Origin: Xanthomonas cissicola
Lineage (GTDB): Bacteria; Pseudomonadota; Gammaproteobacteria; Xanthomonadales; Xanthomonadaceae
DNA length: 49,711 nt
NCBI RefSeq assembly: GCF_008801575.1
Contig: NZ_VZPL01000033.1
Coordinates: 1 to 49,711 of the forward strand
Direction of reading: 5' to 3'
In this document: piece by piece, positions 43,445-49,711 of the stretch
Numbering within the stretch: position 1 is the stretch's first letter
Layout: every line of letters starts with the position of its first letter
Position numbers and translations under genes: made by a program
The notes under the pieces: generated by a model
Told to the model about the DNA's origin: nothing
The model's input: only the letters and a program-made list of their open reading frames with translations
Database searches by the model: none

Positions 43445-43626
43445 GCCGTCTGCGCGATCTGCACGTGGTGCGCTGCGTCAGCGCTGCGTGCTCGGCGGAC
43501 AGCTGTCTTTACTCTCCGGCATCAGCATCGGCATCGGCATTCGCCGTGCGCCTGTTCGGGCGCGTACGACGCGTCGTGCGTGCCGGCGCCGCCCGGTTAG
43601 TCGCGGCCGGCCCGCAGGAGCGCTGA
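43441..43626 (+). CDS. Short open frame between GST and asnB (doubtful)
   Basis: 61 codons from an ATG that overlaps the GST stop (ATGA). The product is Arg/Ala/Ser-rich with a repeated SASASA stretch made by GCATCG repeats and three cysteines, and matches nothing I recognise. Its stop is 2 bp before the asnB ATG. The coupling is suggestive, but the composition is that of non-coding GC-rich DNA, so it may simply be spacer. Confidence 0.2.
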   Translation: MSRLRDLHVVRCVSAACSADSCLYSPASASASAFAVRLFGRVRRVVRAGAARLVAAGPQER

Positions 43627-43628
43627 CG

Positions 43629-45550
43629 ATGTGCGGATTGGCAGGAATGTTGCTGGCCTCGCCGCGCCTGCATGGCGAACAGCTCGATGCGCTGGTGCGG
43701 CCGATGGGGGCCGCCTTGCGCCACCGCGGCCCCGACGATGCCGGCACCTGGTGCGATGCGCAGGCCGGCGTAGCGCTGGCGCATCAGCGCTTGAGCATTT
43801 TGGATCTGTCGCCGCTCGGCCATCAGCCGATGCGCTCGGCTGATGGCCGCTACGTGCTGGCCTATAACGGCGAGGTCTATAACTTCGCGCAGTTGCGCGC
43901 AGCGCTTTCCGCGCTCGGGCATCGCTTCCGCGGCCACTCCGATACTGAAGTGCTGCTGGCGGCCGTGGTGGAGTGGGGGCTGGACGAGACGTTGACCCGC
44001 TGCAACGGCATGTTCGCCATCGCGTTGTGGGACGAGCGCGACAACTGCCTGTTCCTGGCCCGCGACCGCGTCGGCAAGAAGCCGCTGTACTACGGGTGGG
44101 CCGGCGACACCTTGGTGTTCGGTTCCGAACTCAAGGCCTTGTGGCAGCACCCGGATTTCGACAACGGCGTGGATCGCGATGCGCTCACCCTGCTGCTGCG
44201 GCTGGGCTATATCCCGGCGCCGGCCTGCATCCACGAGCACACCTTCAAGCTGATGCCCGGCCGCGTGCTGCGCATCGATGCACAAGCCGTCGCAGCCGGC
44301 GCGGCCGCGCATCGTCCCGATCAGGCGCAGCAACCGTTCTGGAACGCGCGCTGGCGACGCCGTTCACCGGTACCGACGCGCAGGCCGAAGAGCAATTGGA
44401 TCGCGTGCTACGCGATGCGGTGGCCTTGCGCATGGTGGCCGATGTGCCGGTTGGCGTGTTTCTCTCCGGCGGCACCGACTCGTCCATCGTCACTGCGATG
44501 ATGCAGGCGCAGAGCGCGCAGCCGGTGCACACCTTCAGCATCGGCTTCGAAGGTTCGCATCACGACGAAGCGCCGCTGGCGCGCGAAGTGGCCACGCATC
44601 TGTGCACCGACCACACCGAACTGTATGTCAGCGGCGCCGATGCGCTGGCGGTGGTGCCGAACCTGCCGGACATGTTCGACGAACCCTTCGCCGATGCGTC
44701 GCAAGTGCCGACGGCGTTGGTCGCACGGCTGGCGCGCGGCGGAGTCACGGTGGCGCTGTCCGGCGATGGTGGCGACGAATTGTTCTTCGGCTATGGTCGG
44801 TATCAGCGCGCACTGCGCAATTGGCGCATGCACGGCCTGGTGCCGGGCCCGCTGCGGCGGTTGATGGCGGTGGCGGCGCGCCGCAACGGCGAGTCCTCGC
44901 GCACCGGCGGCCTGGCCGCGCTGGTGGCCGAGGCCGGCGCACGCGGCATCGGCGATATCTACCGCAACCGCATTTCGCGCTGGCGCGATCCGGCCGCGGT
45001 GGTGCTGGGCGCCACCGAGCCCGACAGTTTCTATAGCCTGGCCGACCCGCTGCATGGGTCCGGTACGCCGGCCGACGCGATGATGCTGGCCGATTTTGCC
45101 GCCTACTTGCCGGACGATCTGCTGTGCAAGGTGGACCGCACCACCATGGCGGTGGGGCTGGAAGCGCGTGCGCCGCTGCTGGATTGGCGCGTGGCCGAAT
45201 TCGCCTGGTCGCTGCCGCTGTCGCTGAAGTATCGCGATGGAGTGAGCAAGTATCTGCTCAAGCGCGTGCTGTGCCGCTACCTGCCGGACGCGATGGTCTA
45301 CCGCGGCAAGCGCGGCTTCGGCGCACCGGTCAGCGCATGGCTGCGCGGCGATCTGCACGGCTGGGCAGACGATCTGCTGGCGCACGGCGCCCTGCAGCGC
45401 GAGGGCGTGTTCGCCGCCGACAGCGTGGCCCGCCTGTGGCGCGACTTCAACGGTGGCGAGCGCAAATGGCATACGCATCTATGGACGGTGCTGATGTTCC
45501 AGGCCTGGCAGGCACACTGGCGCGAACAGCGGGCGGCTGTGGTGCGCTGA
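43629..45550 (+). pseudogene. asnB: Asparagine synthetase (glutamine-hydrolysing), frameshifted
   Basis: AsnB makes asparagine from aspartate, ATP and glutamine. The glutaminase domain (43629 to about 44350) starts with Cys2 (MCGLAGM) and has LRHRGPDDAGTW and YNGEVYNF. The synthetase domain (from about 44347) has the PPi loop FLSGGTDSS, LSGDGGDELFFGYGRY and the C-terminal LEARAPLLDW. The frame changes around 44340-44355: QQPFWNAR in frame one, LERALATPFTGTD in another. The first frame ends at 44501. The missing bases count 1 modulo 3, and a deletion between two copies of CTGGAACGCGCG would leave exactly the sequence seen. AGGAG precedes the ATG. The split probably inactivates the enzyme, though a separate synthetase fragment is conceivable. 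Confidence 0.9.
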
Positions 45551-45720
45551 CGCCTGGCGCTGCGGTGTGGACGCTGGTCGGCAGTGGGCGAAACCTCCTG
45601 CGAACGTTGCCGCGCTCGCGTGTATGCACCGCCTCTTGCGCCACAGATGCCGGCGGCGTTTCACCAGCCCTGAGCATCCGGCTGGGTAGGGTGGGGCTCT
45701 GTTTTCCACGGAGCATTCCC

Positions 45721-46275
45721 ATGAGCAAGCTCACCATTGCCGTACTGGTCGGCAGCCTGCGCGCCGAGTCGTATAACCGCCAGCTGGCGCGCGCGCTGGA
45801 GCATCTGGCCGGCGACAGGGCCGTGTTCGAGTACCTGGAGATCGGCGATATCCCGTTGTACAACCAGGACCGCGATGGCGATTATCCCGCCGAAGGCACG
45901 CGCCTGAAGCAGCAGATCCGCGCTGCCGATGCGGTGCTGTTCGTCACTCCCGAATACAACCGCTCCATTCCCGGCGTGCTCAAGAACGCCATCGACACCG
46001 GCTCGCGCCCCTATGGCGATAGCGCGTTTGCCGGCAAGCCGGCGGCGGTGGTGGGCGTCTCGGTCGGCGCGATCGGCACTGCCACCGCGCAGCAGCACCT
46101 GCGTAACGTGTTGGCGTATCTGGACATGCATGTGCTCGGTCAGCCGGAAGTGTTCCTGCAATACAAGGACGGCCTGTTCGGGCCCGACGACCAGGTCGCC
46201 AACGCCGACAGCCGCAAGTTCCTGCAGGGCTTCATCGACCAGTTCCTGGGCCTGATCGGGCACCTCAAGCGCTGA
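45721..46275 (+). CDS. NADPH-dependent FMN reductase (ChrR/quinone reductase type)
   Basis: 184 aa flavodoxin-fold protein. FMN-binding loop GSLRAESYNRQLARAL (11-26) and TPEYNRSIPGVLKNAIDTGSRP (about 76-97) are the family signatures. It reduces quinones, chromate or azo compounds with NAD(P)H and FMN, limiting redox cycling. Start at ATG 45721 with GGAG 8-9 nt upstream. It stands alone after asnB and ends about 220 bp before dnaB. Confidence 0.93.
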   Translation: MSKLTIAVLVGSLRAESYNRQLARALEHLAGDRAVFEYLEIGDIPLYNQDRDGDYPAEGTRLKQQIRAADAVLFVTPEYNRSIPGVLKNAIDTGSRPYGDSAFAGKPAAVVGVSVGAIGTATAQQHLRNVLAYLDMHVLGQPEVFLQYKDGLFGPDDQVANADSRKFLQGFIDQFLGLIGHLKR

Positions 46276-46284
46276 GTTGACCAC

Positions 46285-46312
46285 AGCGGCGCCGTGCGCA
46301 CGTGCGGCGCCA
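46285..46312. repeat. Inverted repeat after the FMN reductase gene
   Basis: GGCGCCG and CGGCGCC pair around TGCGCACGTG, which can also pair internally. It lies about 10-35 bp after the stop and has no U-tract; a weak terminator or mRNA stabiliser is possible. Confidence 0.5.
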
Positions 46313-46411
46313 CGTTGGGACCTGAGTGAGGGCGGAAACCCAAACGGCGCAAGGGTCTCGGTACTTGCGACGGCCGGCGCGTAGAACGCTGGTGCACTGG
46401 CTATACACCAG

Positions 46412-46420
46412 TTATCCACA
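46412..46420 (+). promoter_or_regulatory. Consensus DnaA box upstream of dnaB
   Basis: TTATCCACA is a perfect match to the bacterial DnaA box, 77 bp before the dnaB ATG, flanked by CTGGTG...CACCAG (46389-46411). In GC-rich DNA a chance perfect 9-mer is uncommon. It could let DnaA-ATP control dnaB expression. It is a single box without the cluster or AT-rich unwinding element of an origin. Confidence 0.55.
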
Positions 46421-46496
46421 GAGTTGTGCATGGTCGCCGGCTGCGCCGATGACTATGCTTCCTGCCCTCGTCTCCTCGCGTCAGGTTTGTTTGTCC

Positions 46497-47927
46497 ATGT
46501 CCGCTCGTCCTGGTTTCCGTTCCAAGCGCAGTCGCGATCGCGACGACGACGATTACGATCGTCCCGAGCCGCGTCTGGACCAGCTTCGGGTACCGCCGCA
46601 TTCGGTCGAGGCCGAGCAGGCGGTGCTGGGTGGCTTGATGCTGGCGCCGGACGCGTTCGACCGGGTCAACGACCAGCTCACCGAAAACGACTTTTACCGG
46701 CGCGACCATCGGCTGATCTACCGCGCGATTCGCGAACTCAACGAGAAAGACCGCCCGTTCGATGCAGTGACCCTGGGCGAATGGTTCGAGTCGCAGGGCA
46801 AGCTGGAGCAGGTGGGCGATGGCGCGTACCTGATCGAGCTGGCCAGCACCACGCCGTCGGCGGCCAACATCGCCGCGTATGCGGAAATCGTGCGCGACAA
46901 GGCGGTGCTGCGGCAGTTGATCGAAGTGGGCACCACCATCGTCAACGACGGCTTTCAGCCGGAAGGGCGCGACAGCGTCGAGTTGCTGTCCTCGGCCGAA
47001 AAGGCCGTGTTCAAGATCGCCGAAGCCGGCGCGCGGGGGCGCACCGATTTCGTGGCCATGCCCGGGGCATTGAAGGATGCCTTCGAAGAGCTGCGCAACC
47101 GCTTCGAAAACGGCGGCAACATTACGGGTCTGCCGACCGGCTACACCGATTTCGATGCGATGACCGCCGGCCTGCAGCCGACCGACCTGATCATCCTGGC
47201 GGCGCGTCCGGCGATGGGCAAAACCACCTTTGCGCTGAACATTGCCGAATATGCGGCGATCAAGTCCAAGAAGGGCGTGGCGGTGTTTTCGATGGAAATG
47301 TCGGCCTCGCAGTTGGCCATGCGCCTGATCTCCTCCAATGGCCGCATCAATGCGCAGCGCCTGCGTACCGGTGCGCTGGAAGACGAGGATTGGGCGCGCG
47401 TGACCGGCGCGATCAAGATGCTCAAGGAAACCAAGATCTTCATCGACGACACACCTGGCGTGGCGCCGGAAGTACTGCGTTCCAAGTGCCGCCGGCTCAA
47501 GCGCGAGCACGACCTGGGCCTGATCGTCATCGACTACCTGCAGCTGATGTCGGTGCCGGGCAACAGCGAAAACCGCGCGACCGAAATTTCGGAAATCTCG
47601 CGCTCGCTGAAAGGCTTGGCCAAGGAGCTCAACGTGCCGGTGATTGCGTTGTCCCAGCTCAACCGCTCGCTGGAAACGCGCACCGACAAGCGCCCGGTGA
47701 TGGCGGACTTGCGCGAGTCGGGCGCGATCGAGCAGGACGCGGACATGATCGTCTTCATCTACCGCGACGACTACTACAACAAGGAAAATTCGCCGGACAA
47801 GGGCCTGGCCGAAATCATCATCGGCAAGCACCGCGGTGGACCGACCGGCTCGTGCAAGCTGAAGTTCTTCGGCGAATACACCCGCTTCGACAACCTGGCG
47901 CACGACTCGGTGGGCAGTTTCGAGTAA
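46497..47927 (+). CDS. dnaB: Replicative DNA helicase
   Basis: 476 aa hexameric 5'-3' helicase that unwinds DNA at the replication fork and recruits primase. The N-terminal domain (about 30-135) and linker helix are followed by the RecA-like motor: Walker A ARPAMGKTT (236-244), Walker B LIVIDYLQLM and the DnaB motifs RATEISEISRSLKGLAKELNVPV and SGAIEQDADMIVFIYRDDYY. The first 25 residues are an Arg/Asp-rich extension. No intein is present. Start at MSARPGF (46497); the frame open to 46326 lacks a family-like N-terminus. A DnaA box lies 77 bp upstream. Neighbours (FMN reductase, phrB) are unrelated. Confidence 0.97.
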   Translation: MSARPGFRSKRSRDRDDDDYDRPEPRLDQLRVPPHSVEAEQAVLGGLMLAPDAFDRVNDQLTENDFYRRDHRLIYRAIRELNEKDRPFDAVTLGEWFESQGKLEQVGDGAYLIELASTTPSAANIAAYAEIVRDKAVLRQLIEVGTTIVNDGFQPEGRDSVELLSSAEKAVFKIAEAGARGRTDFVAMPGALKDAFEELRNRFENGGNITGLPTGYTDFDAMTAGLQPTDLIILAARPAMGKTTFALNIAEYAAIKSKKGVAVFSMEMSASQLAMRLISSNGRINAQRLRTGALEDEDWARVTGAIKMLKETKIFIDDTPGVAPEVLRSKCRRLKREHDLGLIVIDYLQLMSVPGNSENRATEISEISRSLKGLAKELNVPVIALSQLNRSLETRTDKRPVMADLRESGAIEQDADMIVFIYRDDYYNKENSPDKGLAEIIIGKHRGGPTGSCKLKFFGEYTRFDNLAHDSVGSFE

Positions 47928-48032
47928 GCGCTGTCGTGGAACGGCCGGGTGGTCATCCGCCGCCCGGCATCGCGCCATCGTGGCGCCCGCTGGCTTATGC
48001 TGCGCAGCCTCATTGTTTGCTGCCGAGTTCGT

Positions 48033-49451
48033 ATGTCATACGCCATCGTCTGGTTCCGTCGCGATCTGCGTCTGGAAGACAACCCGGCCTTGCGCGCCGC
48101 ACTCGATGCGGGGCATCACCCGATTCCGTTGTACATCGACGCGCCGCACGAAGAGGGCGAATGGACGCCTGGCGCCGCATCGCGCACCTGGCGGCATCGC
48201 TCGCTTGCAGCGCTGGACGGTGCCTTGCGCGCGCTCGGCAGCGGGCTGGTCATTCGCGTCGGCAACAGCGCGCAGGTGCTGGATGAGGTGATCGCGCAGA
48301 CCGGTGCGGTGGCGGTGTACTGGAACCGCAAGTACGAGCCGGCCACCCAGCCGCGCGATGCGCAGATCAAGCGCGATTTGCGCGAGCGCGGCATCGAGGT
48401 GCAAAGCTGCAATTGCGCATTGCTGTTCGAACCGTGGCAGTTGTCCACGCAGCAGGGCGGCCCCTACAAGGTGTTTACCCCATTCTGGCGCAACGCGCTG
48501 ACGCAGTTGCAATTGCCCGCCGCGATAGGTGCGCCGCGCAGTCTGCCGCCATTGCCTGCAAGCTTGAAGACCGATGCGCTCGACACGCTGCAGTTGGTGC
48601 CGGGCCTGCAGTGGGACCAGGGTTTCTGGGAGCACTGGCAGCCCGGCGAAGCCGGCGCGCACGAAATGCTGGAGATCTTTATCGACGGCGCGTTGTCTGG
48701 ATATCGCGAAAACCGCGATCGCCCCGATCGCGTCGGGACCTCGCAACTGTCGCCGCATCTGCACTTCGGCGAAATTGCGCCGTGGCGGATCGCCAGCACC
48801 CTGGAGACGCATCGCACTGCGCGCAATGGCGCAGAAATCGATGCCTATATCCGGCAGCTTGGCTGGCGCGACTTTGCCTATCACTTGCTGCATCACTTCC
48901 CGGACACCACCAACCAGAATCTCAATCCACGCTTTGCAGGATTCGATTGGGCAACGGTCGATCCGGTTGCATTGCAGGCCTGGCAGCGGGGCCGCACTGG
49001 CATTCCGATCGTCGATGCCGGCATGCGCCAGCTCTGGCATACCGGTTGGATGCACAATCGCGTGCGCATGATCGTCGCCAGTTTTTTGTGCAAGCATCTG
49101 CGCATCCACTGGATCGAAGGCGCGCGCTGGTTCTGGGACACGCTGGTGGATGCGGACCTGGCCAACAACACCCTGGGCTGGCAGTGGGTGGCCGGCACCG
49201 GCGCCGATGCGGCGCCGTATTTCCGTGTGTTCAATCCGGTCACGCAGGCGGAGAAGTTCGATCCGCAGGCCGCCTACATCACGCGCTGGGTACCTGAGCT
49301 CGGCAAGCTTGCGGTGAAGGAACGCTTCGCGCCGTGGCTGCATCCGTTGTCGCTGGCGCGGCTGGCACCGGAGTATCCGCGCACGCCGATCATCGGCCTG
49401 GCCGAAGGGCGCGATGCGGCGCTGGCGGCGTATGCGAAAACGCGCAGCTAG
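48033..49451 (+). CDS. phrB: Deoxyribodipyrimidine photolyase (CPD photolyase)
   Basis: 472 aa, the length of class I microbial photolyases. It repairs UV cyclobutane pyrimidine dimers with blue light. The N-terminal antenna domain begins YAIVWFRRDLRLEDNPAL. The FAD-binding helical domain has YRENRDRP, TSQLSPHLHFGE, WRDFAYHLLHHFP, GIPIVDAGMRQLWHTGWMHNRVRM and ANNTLGWQWVAGTGADAAPYFR; the Asn and Trp residues of this last segment line the flavin and dimer site. It is monocistronic, followed 133 bp later by the IS5-type element. Confidence 0.96.
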   Translation: MSYAIVWFRRDLRLEDNPALRAALDAGHHPIPLYIDAPHEEGEWTPGAASRTWRHRSLAALDGALRALGSGLVIRVGNSAQVLDEVIAQTGAVAVYWNRKYEPATQPRDAQIKRDLRERGIEVQSCNCALLFEPWQLSTQQGGPYKVFTPFWRNALTQLQLPAAIGAPRSLPPLPASLKTDALDTLQLVPGLQWDQGFWEHWQPGEAGAHEMLEIFIDGALSGYRENRDRPDRVGTSQLSPHLHFGEIAPWRIASTLETHRTARNGAEIDAYIRQLGWRDFAYHLLHHFPDTTNQNLNPRFAGFDWATVDPVALQAWQRGRTGIPIVDAGMRQLWHTGWMHNRVRMIVASFLCKHLRIHWIEGARWFWDTLVDADLANNTLGWQWVAGTGADAAPYFRVFNPVTQAEKFDPQAAYITRWVPELGKLAVKERFAPWLHPLSLARLAPEYPRTPIIGLAEGRDAALAAYAKTRS

Positions 49452-49580
49452 GCGCGCGGCAGGGCGAGCGAGCTCCTGATTGCGTGGTCAGCTGATGCTC
49501 GCTTCTGCGTGTTTTCTTTTGCAAGGCTGAGGCGTTGCACGCATGTGCTGCTACGCCTGTTTCATGCATCAGTCAGTGCA

Positions 49581-49711
49581 TTAGGGAAGCTCTGAACAAC
49601 GCACCACAGATACGCGACACTACCCGCCTCATCATGTAGAGGATCATCTATGCAGCTGACGTTCGGTGACGCTGAGGGCCTGGGCAAGCGCAAGCAGACC
49701 CGGCGCGAGAT
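49581..49711 (+). mobile_element. Left end of an IS5-family element (IS1478-like)
   Basis: The terminal sequence GGAAGCTCTGAACAACGC starts at 49585 and resembles the IS5 end (GGAAGGTGCGAA...). It is preceded by TTAG (49581-49584), which fits the YTAR 4-bp target duplication of the IS5 subgroup. The transposase start follows 65 bp inside. The right end is outside the window, so neither the duplication nor completeness can be confirmed. Confidence 0.7.
49650..49711 (+). CDS. IS5-family transposase, N-terminus (partial)
   Basis: The reading MQLTFGDAEGLGKRKQTRRE is the N-terminus of the IS1478-type IS5-family DDE transposase common in Xanthomonas. Only about 20 codons are in the window. A weak AGAGGAT ribosome site lies about 7 nt upstream of the ATG. 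Confidence 0.85.
   Translation, partial: MQLTFGDAEGLGKRKQTRRE

Noticed and set aside
46412..46420. Replication origin near the DnaA box
   Set aside because: Only one DnaA box, no AT-rich unwinding region, and no dnaA, dnaN or gyrB next to it.
46401..47978. 525-codon minus-strand open frame across dnaB
   Set aside because: Shadow of dnaB; product is His/Arg/Gln-rich with no recognisable domain.

Overview
The window is a piece of a Xanthomonas chromosome, probably from the citri/axonopodis/campestris side of the genus. The evidence is high GC with GC-rich third positions, xanthomonad-type proteins (MarR-NodT-EmrA-EmrB efflux operon, DUF6116 and DUF3857 proteins, Tat-type carbonic anhydrase, TTG/GTG starts), a REP-like palindrome of the xanthomonad GTAGGAGCGC type, and insertion sequences typical of the genus at both edges. 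The species cannot be fixed from sequence alone.

Layout: 1-68 is the start of an IS3-family OrfA on the minus strand. 251-6807 holds a penicillin-acylase-family Ntn hydrolase, a ferritin/bacterioferritin, a frameshifted thiopurine methyltransferase and parC, whose 3' end is tandemly duplicated. 6869-12596 has an AraC regulator divergent from a MarR/NodT/EmrA/EmrB drug-efflux operon in which emrB is broken by an 8-bp tandem duplication. 12810-12896 is tRNA-Leu(CAG) with its own promoter and terminator. 13038-19715 has a secreted GH3 beta-glucosidase, a secreted M14 carboxypeptidase (C-terminus frameshifted), a POT peptide transporter and a rhomboid protease. 20022-24599 has small proteins, a DUF3298 lipoprotein, a second MarR regulator with a clear palindrome, and peptidyl-dipeptidase Dcp. 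24972-32016 has glutathione peroxidase, ferredoxin-NADP reductase, an ABC exporter, class I fumarase, a GST and a Tat-exported carbonic anhydrase. 32379-38736 has outer-membrane phospholipase A, a DUF456 protein, a cold-shock protein, two glycine-zipper proteins, a c'-type cytochrome-like protein, TcdA, TatD and DUF6116. 38893-49451 has glutaryl-CoA dehydrogenase, a DUF3857/transglutaminase membrane protein, a GST, a frameshifted asparagine synthetase, an FMN reductase, DnaB and a photolyase. 49585-49711 is the left end of an IS5-family element with the start of its transposase.

Most of the window is housekeeping, stress and envelope functions with little operon structure beyond the efflux operon, the POT-rhomboid pair and the DUF6116-tatD pair. 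Several genes share oxidative or electrophile stress themes (Gpx, Fpr, two GSTs, ferritin, FMN reductase, class I fumarase), but they are scattered and I see no single pathway.

The most striking signal is four independent frame lesions in 50 kb (tpm, emrB, the M14 peptidase C-terminus, asnB). Each has a different signature: -1 in a short T-run, +8 by tandem duplication, about -5, and a probable direct-repeat deletion. I found no CRISPR array, prophage, secretion cluster or obviously undescribed multi-gene system. The items that deserve follow-up are the emrB slippage repeat, the lesion cluster, the DnaA box before dnaB, the leaderless-looking marR promoter and a few intergenic repeat structures.
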